Shown in pieces: positions 1 to 8,660 of a stretch of 64,000 nt of DNA. Where the stretch lies: positions 1-64,000 of the forward strand of contig CAYJJI010000005.1 of assembly GCA_964370475.1 (NCBI GenBank). Direction: 5' to 3'. The stretch's first letter is position 1; every line of letters begins with the position of its first letter. This DNA comes from CAYJCL01 sp964370475 (GTDB lineage: Bacteria; Bacillota_I; Bacilli_A; RF39; UBA660). The notes beneath the pieces are model-generated. The model was not told the DNA's origin. It saw only the letters and a list, made by a program, of their open reading frames with translations, and made no database searches. A program made the translations under genes and the position numbers.

Positions 1-10
1 CCCCCTGAAG

Positions 11-38
11 AGGATAACGAAAGTTATCCTCGTTTTTT
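11..38 (+). terminator. Rho-independent terminator of a gene left of the window
   Basis: AGGATAAC (11-18) and GTTATCCT (23-30) form a perfect 8-bp stem with a GAAA tetraloop, followed by a short T-run. The gene it ends lies outside the window. The stretch from 39 to about 200 is AT-rich and I see nothing recognisable in it. Confidence 0.85.
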
Positions 39-202
39 ATGTATTGTTGTTCCAATTGAAAAAAGAATCAGTGTAGATACTTTTGTTTGAAATAACAGAG
101 ATAATAAAAATATAAAATTAATTTAATGAAATGTTGATAGTCAGATAATTATAATATTTATAAATAATCATAGATTTTTAATGTCTTTTTTGTTTTAAAA
201 TA

Positions 203-245
203 TTGACTAACTAGGTTAGCGATGGTATAATGCTAACTGAGTTAA
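203..245 (+). promoter_or_regulatory. marR-exporter promoter with two operator palindromes
   Basis: A consensus-like promoter is visible: TTGACT (203-208), a 17-bp spacer, TATAAT (226-231). Two copies of the same palindrome overlap it. CTAAC-TAG-GTTAG (207-219) lies in the spacer, and CTAAC-TGA-GTTAA (233-245) lies just after the -10 box. Their centres are 26 bp apart. MarR proteins bind such short palindromes and usually repress their own operon, so autoregulation of the downstream marR and ABC genes is inferred. Confidence 0.8.
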
Positions 246-264
246 CTAAATTAGGAGGTGCTTT

Positions 265-717
265 TTGGCAACGAAGGATGAAATAAGAATAATAAAAGAG
301 TTATTGGATAAGAATGCTCCGGGAAAGGGATTTGAAAGAATTAATAAAGGTGATGTAGGATTATTTGCTGTACTTAGATATTTAGATGAATTTGGAAATG
401 ATATAAGCTCGGTTGATATTAGTAACTATTTACGTATTAGTTCTGCTAGGATGACTGTTCTTTTAAAAAAAATGGAGCATAAAGGTTTGATAATTAAGAA
501 TAAATCTGTAAGAGATGCTCGAGCTATAGAAGTTAGTTTAACTGATAAAGGTCAAAAATTAATTAATGAATTTAAAGAAAAAATGAATAAATCTATAAGT
601 AGAATTATTGATGAATTTGGAGTTGATGAAATTAGATTTTTATTTAAAAAAATAAATGTTATTAAAGAAGTATTTAATGACGAAATAGGAAGTTTATTAG
701 AGGTGAATAATGATTAA
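265..717 (+). CDS. MarR family transcriptional regulator
   Basis: This 150-residue protein is the usual size for MarR, a dimeric winged-helix repressor that senses small molecules. The recognition part is around residues 50-85 (ISNYLRISSARMTVLLKKME), followed by the wing with its typical D-x-R motif (KSVRDARAIEVSLTDKG, about residues 80-97). The start is TTG at 265, chosen because AGGAGGTG (253-260) sits at the right distance. The gene overlaps the following ABC transporter gene by 8 bases, so the three genes form one operon. A paired palindrome in the promoter suggests it represses itself and the exporter. The inducing ligand cannot be read from sequence; drug-like compounds are the usual guess for this gene order. 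Confidence 0.9.
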   Translation: MATKDEIRIIKELLDKNAPGKGFERINKGDVGLFAVLRYLDEFGNDISSVDISNYLRISSARMTVLLKKMEHKGLIIKNKSVRDARAIEVSLTDKGQKLINEFKEKMNKSISRIIDEFGVDEIRFLFKKINVIKEVFNDEIGSLLEVNND

Positions 718-2473
718 GATATTAAAAAATTTAAGAAAGATAGATATAGTATTAATACTTGCGGTAGTAATATTTACTTGTTTACAAGTTTATTTAGATT
801 TATCGCTACCTGATTATATGTCTGATATCACAATGTTAGTCCAAACTGAGGGATCTGATATGAGTGATATATATTCCGCAGGATTTAGTATGGTATTTTG
901 TGCTTTAGGAAGTTTAGGACTTGCTGTTATAGTAGCTGTTATTGCTTCTAAGATAGCATCTAATTTCTCTTTTGTTACTAGATCTAAAGTATTTAATAAA
1001 GTAATGGGATATTCAAATAAAGAGATTAATGAGTTCTCAACTTCTAGTTTAATTACTAGAACAACTAATGATATAACACAAGTCCAATTATTAATAGTTA
1101 TGGGAATGCAAATGTTAATTAAAGCTCCTATAACTGCTGTATGGGCTTTAATTAAAATATCTGATGGTAGTAGTTCTTGGACTATTGTTACTGGTATAGC
1201 TTTAGTTATATTGTTAATTATTGTTAGTACATGTTTAATTTTAGTTGTACCTAAGTTTAAAAAGTTGCAAATTCTTACTGATAATATAAATAAGGTATCT
1301 AAAGAAAGTTTAGATGGTTTAAATGTAGTAAGAGCTTATAACGCTTTTGATTATCAAGGAGAAAAATTTGAAGCAGCAAATAAAGAATTGACAAAAAGTA
1401 ATGTATTTACTTCAACTACTTTATCATTTTTAATGCCAAGCATTCAAATGGTTAGTAGTGGTTTAGTACTAGCTGTTTATATTGTTGGTGCTGTATTAGT
1501 TAATGAAGCTATTGGTATGGATAAGATGACTATTTTTTCTGATATGGTAGTATTTTCTTCGTATGCTATGCAAGTTATAATATCATTTATGATGTTAGTA
1601 ATGGTATTTATGTTATTTCCTAGAGCTTCTGTTTCAGCTAAAAGAATTAATGAAGTATTAAGTTCTAATAGTATTATTGTTGAGGGTAATGAAACTAAGG
1701 GTAAGAAAAATTTAAAAGGTGAAGTTGAGTTTGTTAATGTATCTTTTAAATATCCTGATGCTGAGGATTATGTTTTAAAGAATATTAACTTCAAAGCTTC
1801 ACAAGGAGATGTAATTGCATTTATTGGTTCTACTGGTTGTGGTAAGAGTACTATAGTTAATTTAGTTCCAAGATTTTATGATGTTAGTGAGGGTGAAGTA
1901 TTAGTTAATGGAAAGAATGTTAAATCATATACTAAAAAATCATTAAATAATTTAATTGGATATGTTTCTCAAAAAGCTACATTATTTACTGGAACAATTA
2001 CATCTAATGTAGCTTTTGGTGATAACAAAGTGATTAAAGATGATAATAGTGGGTTGATTAGTTCTCTAGATATTGCTCAAGCTTCTGATTTTATTGAAAA
2101 TTTAGAAGATAAGCATGAGGCTTATGTTGCTCAAGGAGGAAAGAATTTTTCTGGAGGTCAAAAGCAAAGAGTTTCAATAGCTAGAGCAATAATGAGAAAT
2201 CCGGAAATATTTATATTTGATGATTCTTTTAGTGCTCTTGATTATAAGACTGATAGTAAGTTACGCAAAACTTTAAGTGATGAATGTGGAAATGCTACGA
2301 TGTTGATTGTTGGTCAAAGAATTGGAACTATAAAGAATGCTGATAAAATCATAGTTTTAGAAGATGGTGAGATTGTTGGAATGGGTAAACACAAAGAATT
2401 GTTAAAGAGTTGTGATACTTATAAACAAATAGCTTTATCTCAATTATCGGAGGAGGAACTTAATAATGAATAA
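710..2473 (+). CDS. ABC multidrug exporter, half-transporter with degenerate ATP site
   Basis: This 587-residue half-transporter has an N-terminal six-helix exporter domain (about residues 15-320) and a C-terminal ATPase. Walker A is GSTGCGKST (about residue 372), the signature is FSGGQ (about 480) and Walker B is IFIFDD (about 500). The residue after Walker B is Asp instead of the catalytic Glu, and the H-loop His is replaced by Gln (VGQRIGT, about 534). Both changes mark the non-hydrolysing site of a heterodimeric exporter of the BmrCD/LmrCD/TmrAB kind. The partner is the next gene, which overlaps by 8 bases. Likely role: efflux of drugs or lipids across the cytoplasmic membrane. The substrate is unknown. 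Confidence 0.88.
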   Translation: MIKILKNLRKIDIVLILAVVIFTCLQVYLDLSLPDYMSDITMLVQTEGSDMSDIYSAGFSMVFCALGSLGLAVIVAVIASKIASNFSFVTRSKVFNKVMGYSNKEINEFSTSSLITRTTNDITQVQLLIVMGMQMLIKAPITAVWALIKISDGSSSWTIVTGIALVILLIIVSTCLILVVPKFKKLQILTDNINKVSKESLDGLNVVRAYNAFDYQGEKFEAANKELTKSNVFTSTTLSFLMPSIQMVSSGLVLAVYIVGAVLVNEAIGMDKMTIFSDMVVFSSYAMQVIISFMMLVMVFMLFPRASVSAKRINEVLSSNSIIVEGNETKGKKNLKGEVEFVNVSFKYPDAEDYVLKNINFKASQGDVIAFIGSTGCGKSTIVNLVPRFYDVSEGEVLVNGKNVKSYTKKSLNNLIGYVSQKATLFTGTITSNVAFGDNKVIKDDNSGLISSLDIAQASDFIENLEDKHEAYVAQGGKNFSGGQKQRVSIARAIMRNPEIFIFDDSFSALDYKTDSKLRKTLSDECGNATMLIVGQRIGTIKNADKIIVLEDGEIVGMGKHKELLKSCDTYKQIALSQLSEEELNNE

Positions 2474-4295
2474 AAATAATACAAGCGTTAAAAGAGGTCC
2501 AGGTCCTGGAATGGGAGCTGGTGGTGAAAAAGCTAAAGATATGAATGCTGTAATTAAAAATATAATTTTATATATTAGAAAATATAGAATTATAATGATT
2601 TTAGCAGTTATCTTTGCAATGTTAGGTTCTATACTTACTTTATTCGGTCCTAGTCAGTTGACTGATTTAACTGATGAAATATTATTAGGTATTAAGAATA
2701 GTATGATGGATCCTAATGGTGGAATAAATATGGATGCTATTTATTCTATAGGATTGTTTTTAGGAATTATTTATGGTGTTAGTTATATTTTATCTATTTT
2801 ACAAGGTGTTATTATATCTAATGTTATGCAAAGAACATCTAAAAATTTAAGAAGTGATATTGCTCTTAAGATAAATCGTTTACCAATGAGTTATTTCAGT
2901 AAAAATTCTAAAGGAGATATATTATCTAGAGTTACTAACGATGTAGATACTGTTGGACAAACTTTGTCACAATCTGTGGGAACTTTTATATCTGCTGTAA
3001 CGTTATTGATAGGTTCTGTGGTAATGATGCTTATAACTAATATACCTTTAACTATAACTGCTATCTTATCAACTATTTTAGGATTTGTAATAATGATGAT
3101 AGTAATGAAATCTTCGCAAAAATATTTCAAAGAACAACAAGATTATTTAGGTCAAATAAATGGGCATATTGAAGAGATGTATACTGGACATAATGTTGTT
3201 AGAGTGTATAATGGTGAAGATAAAGCTATTGAAGTATTTGATAATATTAATGAAAAATTAAAAGGTAGTTCTTTTAAAGCTCAAGCTTTATCTGGGTTAA
3301 TGATGCCAATAATGACATTTATTGGAAATTTTGGATATGTGGCTGTTTGTATAGTTGGAGCATTACTTGCTGTTGATGGTCATATATCATTTGGTATTAT
3401 TGTAGCTTTTATGGTTTATATTAGATTGTTTACTCAACCTTTAGGACAAATAGCTCAAGCAATGCAAAACTTACAATCAGGTACTGCTGCTGCTGAGCGA
3501 GTATTTGAATTTTTAGAAGAAGTTGAAATGAGTAATGAAGAAAGTAAAACTAAAGTACTTGGTAAAGTTGTTGGTAATGTAGAATTTGCTAATGTTCATT
3601 TTGGATATGAAAAAGATAAAACAATTATTAATGACTTTAGCACTAAAGTTAAAAGTGGTCAAAAGATTGCTATAGTAGGTCCTACTGGAGCTGGTAAAAC
3701 GACAATTGTTAATTTATTAATGAGATTTTACGATGTTAATTCTGGAGATATATTAATTGATGGAACTTCTATTTTAGATGTTAAAAGAGATGAAGTTCAT
3801 TCACAGTTTAGTATGGTTTTACAAGATACATGGATATTTGAAGGAACTTTAAGAGAAAATTTAGTTTATGCTACTAAGGGAGTTAGTGATAAGGATTTAG
3901 ATAATGCTGTGATAGCTGTAGGGCTTCATCATTTTGTTAAAACATTAGAAAACGGTTATGATACTATTTTAAATGATAAATTAGAACTATCACAAGGTCA
4001 ACGTCAACAAATAACTATTGCTAGAGCAATGTTAGCTGATAAACCGATGTTAATATTAGATGAAGCAACTTCTTCTATAGATACAAGAACTGAATTGTTA
4101 ATTCAAAGTGCTATGGATAAGTTAATGAATGGTAGAACTTCTTTTGTAATAGCACATCGTTTATCTACAATAAGAAATGCTGATTTGATTTTAGTAATGA
4201 AAGATGGAGATGTTATAGAATCAGGTAACCATGTTGAACTTTTAAAACAAGGTGGATTTTATTCTGAGTTATATAACTCACAGTTTGAAAATTAA
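2466..4295 (+). CDS. ABC multidrug exporter, catalytically competent half-transporter
   Basis: This 609-residue protein is the second half of the heterodimeric exporter. A Gly/Pro-rich cytoplasmic leader (RGPGPGMGAGGEKAKD) precedes a transmembrane domain (about residues 30-345) and an ATPase with Walker A GPTGAGKTT (about 404), Walker B LILDEATSSID with the catalytic Glu (about 530), and H-loop IAHRLST (about 563). The signature is LSQGQ instead of LSGGQ, which completes the degenerate composite site with the first subunit. The start codon overlaps the end of the upstream subunit gene, so translation is probably coupled. The gene ends in a strong terminator. Confidence 0.9.
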   Translation: MNKNNTSVKRGPGPGMGAGGEKAKDMNAVIKNIILYIRKYRIIMILAVIFAMLGSILTLFGPSQLTDLTDEILLGIKNSMMDPNGGINMDAIYSIGLFLGIIYGVSYILSILQGVIISNVMQRTSKNLRSDIALKINRLPMSYFSKNSKGDILSRVTNDVDTVGQTLSQSVGTFISAVTLLIGSVVMMLITNIPLTITAILSTILGFVIMMIVMKSSQKYFKEQQDYLGQINGHIEEMYTGHNVVRVYNGEDKAIEVFDNINEKLKGSSFKAQALSGLMMPIMTFIGNFGYVAVCIVGALLAVDGHISFGIIVAFMVYIRLFTQPLGQIAQAMQNLQSGTAAAERVFEFLEEVEMSNEESKTKVLGKVVGNVEFANVHFGYEKDKTIINDFSTKVKSGQKIAIVGPTGAGKTTIVNLLMRFYDVNSGDILIDGTSILDVKRDEVHSQFSMVLQDTWIFEGTLRENLVYATKGVSDKDLDNAVIAVGLHHFVKTLENGYDTILNDKLELSQGQRQQITIARAMLADKPMLILDEATSSIDTRTELLIQSAMDKLMNGRTSFVIAHRLSTIRNADLILVMKDGDVIESGNHVELLKQGGFYSELYNSQFEN

Positions 4296-4316
4296 GAGAT
4301 TTTATCTCTTTTTTTA
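4294..4316 (+). terminator. Rho-independent terminator after the ABC exporter
   Basis: AAGAGAT (4294-4300) pairs with ATCTCTT (4304-4310) across a 3-base loop and runs into a T-tract. The stem includes the exporter stop codon region. Confidence 0.75.
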
Positions 4317-4341
4317 TGATATAATTTATTTGGTGATTGAA

Positions 4342-4599
4342 ATGGATATAAATAAAGAATTAGAATTAATAAAGGAAAGAAATGAGAAAGTTTCTAAGGA
4401 TAAGGCTTGGGAGACTTCTTATACTCGTAAATTTTTAATTATTATATTAACTTATATTTTTGCAGTTTTATATTTGAAGATTGCTGATAATACAAATCCT
4501 TATTTTGGAGCTGTAGTTCCTTGTGCAGGTTTTTTCTTATCTACTTTGTCTTTAGGTTTTGTTAAGAAGTTATGGATAAAGAAAGTTTATAATGAATAA
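4342..4599 (+). CDS. Small membrane protein, unknown function
   Basis: An 85-residue protein with a charged N-terminal part (about 35 residues, rich in Lys and Glu) followed by two hydrophobic helices (FLIIILTYIFAVLYL and a second around GAVVPCAGFFLSTLSL). The start is taken as ATG 4342; an in-frame GTG at 4333 is possible. An open frame extends upstream to 4252 but would overlap the exporter terminator. The gene overlaps the following APH-like kinase gene by 8 bases, so the two are probably co-transcribed. I do not recognise a family. Confidence 0.65.
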   Translation: MDINKELELIKERNEKVSKDKAWETSYTRKFLIIILTYIFAVLYLKIADNTNPYFGAVVPCAGFFLSTLSLGFVKKLWIKKVYNE

Positions 4600-5353
4600 G
4601 GGCTATCCTGCATCTATTTTGAAGATAATTGACAATGCTCATGTAGAGGAAGTTGTTATTGGGTGTTCAGATTCTAAAGTTTATAAAATAGTAAGTGATA
4701 AAGTATACTATCTTAAAATATCTAGTAAAACTTTAATTAAGGAATATAATGCTTTGAAATGGTTAGATGGAAAATTAAATGTTCCTAGAGTTATAGTATA
4801 TGAAAGTGTATTTGGAAAAGATTATTTATTAACTAGTGGTATGAATGGGAAGATGTTATCTTCTTCTGAGTATACTGATAATCCTGATTTAGTTATAAAT
4901 TCATTAGTGAAAGCTTTTAAGGAAATAAAAGATGTTGATATATCTAATTGTCCTTTTAAAGTAGGGTTAAGTTATAAATTGGAATTAGTTACTAATAATG
5001 TTTTAAATGGTTTAATTAGTGATGAATATATACCTAGTGAAATACTTGATAAATATAATGGTGTTTCTGGTATATTGGATTATTTGTTAGCTAATAGATT
5101 TGATGAAGAATTGTGTTTTTCTCATGGAGATGTTAGTTTTCCTAATATATTTATTGATAAAGATGTTATTGGGTTTATTGACTTAGGTGATTGCGGGATT
5201 GCTGATAAGTGGTTTGATTTAGCTTTGTGTGAAAAATCACTAATTAGGAACTTAGGGATAGAGTATGTAGATGTTTTTTATAAAAGATTGAATATAGTTC
5301 CTGATAGGTTTAAAATAGATTATTATTTACTTATGATGAATTTGTATTTATAA
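4592..5353 (+). CDS. APH(3')-like aminoglycoside phosphotransferase
   Basis: This 253-residue kinase follows APH(3') enzymes along its whole length. It has the ATP-binding start GCSDSKVYKI, the Lys of YLKI, the catalytic loop HGDVSFPN (about residues 178-185, with the catalytic Asp), and the metal-binding FIDLGDCGIADKWFDLALC segment (about 194-212). Characterised APH(3') enzymes are near 264 residues with HGDLGDSN and FIDLGRSGRADKWYDIA, so the match is close. These enzymes phosphorylate the 3'-hydroxyl of kanamycin-type drugs. Whether this copy confers resistance or acts on another substrate is open. Codon use matches the neighbours, so recent transfer is not evident. Confidence 0.82.
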   Translation: MNKGYPASILKIIDNAHVEEVVIGCSDSKVYKIVSDKVYYLKISSKTLIKEYNALKWLDGKLNVPRVIVYESVFGKDYLLTSGMNGKMLSSSEYTDNPDLVINSLVKAFKEIKDVDISNCPFKVGLSYKLELVTNNVLNGLISDEYIPSEILDKYNGVSGILDYLLANRFDEELCFSHGDVSFPNIFIDKDVIGFIDLGDCGIADKWFDLALCEKSLIRNLGIEYVDVFYKRLNIVPDRFKIDYYLLMMNLYL

Positions 5354-5371
5354 AGATAAGGAGAAAATTTT

Positions 5372-5776
5372 ATGGAAATATTAAATAGATTATTGGAATA
5401 TGGGATTAGTGAAAGTTCGATTAATCATATGAGAGATATTAATTTCTTAATTGATGATGTTACTATTGAAGAATTTGATGATGTGGTTGAGATACTAGAA
5501 AAATTAAATTGTAGTAAAAATCAAATAATAAATATTATCTCTTCTAATTCTTTAATTTTATCTAAAAGTTCTGGAGATTTAATAGAATTAATTGAGTTTT
5601 TAAATAGTTGTGGATTTTTAAACTTGAATATACTATTTGATTCAAATCCTTACATATTTAATTTAGAAGTATTTGAGATAAGAAAGTATATTGACAATGA
5701 GTTAGTTAATAATAAGGTACTTGAAGATATTGTAGATGAATTAGAATCGAATGTATTATTATTTAATGAAATGTAG
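5372..5776 (+). CDS. Short mTERF-like helical repeat protein
   Basis: This 134-residue protein has no Cys-rich or catalytic motif and reads as helix-loop-helix repeats. About three units can be drawn around VVEILEKLNCSKNQIINII, LIEFLNSCGFLNLNILFDSN and a C-terminal helix. The pattern (hydrophobic helix, short charged turn, second helix, then S-N-P/L-I-L-x-L) resembles the larger repeat protein encoded next, so it is probably a short paralogue or partner. A clear RBS (AAGGAGAAA) precedes ATG 5372. A terminator follows directly, and the next gene has its own leader. No signal peptide, so it is cytoplasmic. Function unknown. Confidence 0.6.
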   Translation: MEILNRLLEYGISESSINHMRDINFLIDDVTIEEFDDVVEILEKLNCSKNQIINIISSNSLILSKSSGDLIELIEFLNSCGFLNLNILFDSNPYIFNLEVFEIRKYIDNELVNNKVLEDIVDELESNVLLFNEM

Positions 5777-5806
5777 GAAAAGAGTATATCTTTTCTTTAT
5801 TTTTTT
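5777..5806 (+). terminator. Rho-independent terminator
   Basis: GAAAAGA (5777-5783) pairs with TCTTTTC (5789-5795) and is followed by a T-rich run. A TATAAT at 5819-5824 just downstream is the probable -10 box of the large repeat gene; no good -35 box is visible. Confidence 0.7.
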
Positions 5807-5854
5807 GTACAGTTATGGTATAATCGCTTTTAAACGATTCTGAGGGGGATTTTT

Positions 5855-8071
5855 ATGGTTAGGGATATATTAAGTAATATGGGATATACAGAGGAAGAGA
5901 TAGTTGTTATTTTAAGTAAAATTGATATTCAAAAAAGAAAGAATGGTTTATCTGAAGAACAAATAAAGATTTTTTATAATTATATGAATGAATTTGGTTT
6001 TTCTAACAAGGATATTTTAGAGATTATTGTTAAGTGTCCTTTTATGTTAACTTATTCGATAGATTTATTAACGCAGAAATTTAACAATATATTAGAAGTA
6101 TGTGGGTTTGGCAATAGTGAACTTATTAACGCTGTTTGTTCTTTGCCAAGTATTGTAAGTTTAACTGAAGATACTTTGAATAGTAAAATTGATAATTTTT
6201 ATTCTTTAGGTTATAGTTTGGAAGATATTCAAGAAATAGCAAAAGAATCGATTGCTGTACTGGCATTGAGTATTGATAATGTTAATAATAAATTAAATTA
6301 TTTAGCTTCTATTGGTTTGACAAAAAAGCAGATAATAAAATTTACAGTAGATTTTCCGCTTATTTTTTTACTTACTGAAAAAAATATTGAAAGCAAGCTT
6401 GCTAATATCCTAGAGTTTGGGTTTGCTGTGGAGGATATGAATGATATTATTAGAAAAATGCCTAATATATTGAGTTTGACTCCTGATAATATGAATAGGA
6501 AATTTTCTTTTTTAATTAATCTTGGTCATAGTAAAAATGAATGTTTAAAGATTTTAAAAAATTCACCAGCATTATTTACTTATGGAACTTTAAATATAGG
6601 AGAAAAATTTAATTATTTTTTAGAATGTGGTCATGATAAGAAAGATATTTGTAAGTTTGTTAATTTTTTTCCGGCGATTTATTTGTTAAGTTTAGAAAAA
6701 TATAAAACAATTAGAAGTGTTTTATTTAATATTGGTTTTAAAAATGAGGATATACTTAAAATAGTTAATGTTTATCCTATGATATGTGGTTTATCTGTTG
6801 ATAATATTAATGAAAAATTAGTGTTATTTAAAACACTTGGTTATAGTACTAAGGATTTTATATATGTAGTTACTGATTTTCCTGCTATTGTTGGATTTTC
6901 TCCAGATAATTTAATAGAAAAAGTGAATTTTTATAAAGATGTGGAGTTAGGTTTTGTGATTTTAAATAAACCTAAAAATTTAATTCAAAGTACGGCTTTG
7001 TCATATGCAAGATATGAGTTTTTGAAGAATGATTGTAATATCATTATAAATGAAGATAATATTAATAAATTATTTATATCGCAAAATTGTTTTAGTAAAC
7101 AATTTGGTATTACTACTAGTCAACTTTTGGAAAAATATGATATTAATCAACGTAATGATAATGTTGATTGTTCTGTGCTGTTGACTAAGATAGGATTTAG
7201 TCAAATACAAATATCGAAAATAATGAAATCAAAGACTTTGAATTCACTAAAAAGTAGTACTTTACTAAAAAAGATTTATTCAATTCATGAATTTTTGATA
7301 AGTTATGGTTATACTAATAGTGAATTTATTAGAATTTGTTCTAAATATCCTACAATGTTGATTCTTAGTGAAAATGTTGTTAAAGAAAAAATAGATTTTT
7401 TCATCTATCTTGGTTTTACTAGGGAGCATATTATGAAGTTATCTGTTACTTATCCGTTTATCTTATCACTTAGTATTGATAATTTTAAAGTGAAGATTGC
7501 GTACTTAAATTCTCTTGGATTTTCAAATAAAGAAGTGTTAAGAATAATAACAAAATTTATAACTATATTTTGTTATACAGTTGATTTTTTAGAAGTTAAG
7601 AGAAAAGAATGGTTTAATATTGGTTATTCTGTAGATCAATTTAATAATATATTTTTATCTTTCCCATCTGCTATTGGTTTAAGTATTAATAATGTTATTA
7701 AAAAAAGAGATGCTATTTTGGATTTAGGTTATACTAATGAAGATTTTATTATGATGACTGTTAATTTACCTCAGATGTTTGGTTTGAGTAATGATAGTGT
7801 TGTTAATAAAATAAACTTTTATAAAAGTATTGGTTTAGATTTTATTCCTATTAGTGATACGAAACAATTGATTCAAAGTATAGGATTATCTTATGCTAGA
7901 TATATGTTTTTTACTAACGAACTTAATATGGTTTTAGATGAGAATAATTATAGATGTTTATTCTTTTCTCGTAGAATTTTTGGACGAAAATATGGTTTAT
8001 CTAATGAAGAGTTAATCAATAAATATAAATATGATGATATAGACGATGTTAGAAAATTAGTTAAAGAGTAG
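5855..8071 (+). CDS. mTERF-like repeat protein with two repeat blocks
   Basis: This 738-residue cytoplasmic protein consists almost wholly of about 35-residue repeats with the pattern L-x-x-(L/I)-G-(F/Y/H)-(S/T)-x-x-(D/E)-(I/F)-x-x-(I/F)-(V/I)-x-x-x-P-x-(I/M)-x-x-(L/Y)-(S/T)-x-(D/E)-x-(L/I)-x-x-K. That is the mTERF repeat pattern. Block 1 (about residues 40-357) has nine units, block 2 (about 440-650) about six. Each block ends in the same cap, seen as LIQSTALSYARYEFLKND and LIQSIGLSYARYMFFTNE, followed by NxxxLFxS and a GLSNEELxxKY-like tail. The protein therefore arose by duplication of a whole block. mTERF proteins of mitochondria and plastids bind nucleic acid, so DNA or RNA binding is plausible but unproven. 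Confidence 0.72.
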   Translation: MVRDILSNMGYTEEEIVVILSKIDIQKRKNGLSEEQIKIFYNYMNEFGFSNKDILEIIVKCPFMLTYSIDLLTQKFNNILEVCGFGNSELINAVCSLPSIVSLTEDTLNSKIDNFYSLGYSLEDIQEIAKESIAVLALSIDNVNNKLNYLASIGLTKKQIIKFTVDFPLIFLLTEKNIESKLANILEFGFAVEDMNDIIRKMPNILSLTPDNMNRKFSFLINLGHSKNECLKILKNSPALFTYGTLNIGEKFNYFLECGHDKKDICKFVNFFPAIYLLSLEKYKTIRSVLFNIGFKNEDILKIVNVYPMICGLSVDNINEKLVLFKTLGYSTKDFIYVVTDFPAIVGFSPDNLIEKVNFYKDVELGFVILNKPKNLIQSTALSYARYEFLKNDCNIIINEDNINKLFISQNCFSKQFGITTSQLLEKYDINQRNDNVDCSVLLTKIGFSQIQISKIMKSKTLNSLKSSTLLKKIYSIHEFLISYGYTNSEFIRICSKYPTMLILSENVVKEKIDFFIYLGFTREHIMKLSVTYPFILSLSIDNFKVKIAYLNSLGFSNKEVLRIITKFITIFCYTVDFLEVKRKEWFNIGYSVDQFNNIFLSFPSAIGLSINNVIKKRDAILDLGYTNEDFIMMTVNLPQMFGLSNDSVVNKINFYKSIGLDFIPISDTKQLIQSIGLSYARYMFFTNELNMVLDENNYRCLFFSRRIFGRKYGLSNEELINKYKYDDIDDVRKLVKE

Positions 8072-8085
8072 GAATACTCTTTTTT
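8064..8085 (+). terminator. Rho-independent terminator
   Basis: AAGAGTA (8064-8070) pairs with TACTCTT (8075-8081) across a four-base loop, followed by T's. It contains the stop codon of the repeat protein. Confidence 0.75.
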
Positions 8086-8111
8086 CATGATATAATTTTT
8101 TTGAGGTATTT

Positions 8112-8660
8112 ATGAGTGTGTATTTAAAAGTTCCTTTAAGGGATGAATTATTTTATAGAAAAATATGGCTGGATGATTGTTTAACTATGGAATATAATTC
8201 TGGATATGATTTAGATATTAGTGGTTATAATTATGATGATGGTACTATTGTTAAATCAATTGATGAATTAAATGAATGGTATGATGGATGGATTGATAAA
8301 GAACCTGACAGATATTTTGCTTATATATATGATACAGAAATTAATGAACCTGTTGGAGAAATATATTATTATAAATGTAATGATACTTATGATATGGGGG
8401 TTGTAATATCTGATAAATATCGAGGTAGAGGTTATTCAACTAAAGCTTTAGTTGAACTAGAAAAGATAGCATTTTTAATTAATGGTATAAGTGAGTTGAC
8501 TGATTATATACCTGAGGCACGAACAGGTGCGATTAAGAGTTTTACTAAGGCATCGTTTGTTGTTACTGATGTTGATAGAGTTGTGAAGAAATTTTTAATA
8601 GATGAGAGATCTGTTCAGTTAAAAATAACTAAAGAAATGTTTTTAGAAAGTAATAAGTAG
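8112..8660 (+). CDS. GNAT family N-acetyltransferase
   Basis: This 182-residue protein has the acetyl-CoA pyrophosphate loop of GNAT enzymes (YRGRGYSTKAL, about residues 113-123, matching R/Q-x-x-G-x-G/A). It is preceded by the beta-strand pair VGEIYYYKCNDTYDMGVVIS and followed by the C-terminal TGAIKSFTKASF segment, which corresponds to the N-x-x-S-x-x-x-Y/F-x-K-x-G-F region of RimJ/RimL-type enzymes. The acceptor is not predictable. It has its own terminator and is separate from the zinc operon that follows. Confidence 0.75.
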   Translation: MSVYLKVPLRDELFYRKIWLDDCLTMEYNSGYDLDISGYNYDDGTIVKSIDELNEWYDGWIDKEPDRYFAYIYDTEINEPVGEIYYYKCNDTYDMGVVISDKYRGRGYSTKALVELEKIAFLINGISELTDYIPEARTGAIKSFTKASFVVTDVDRVVKKFLIDERSVQLKITKEMFLESNK

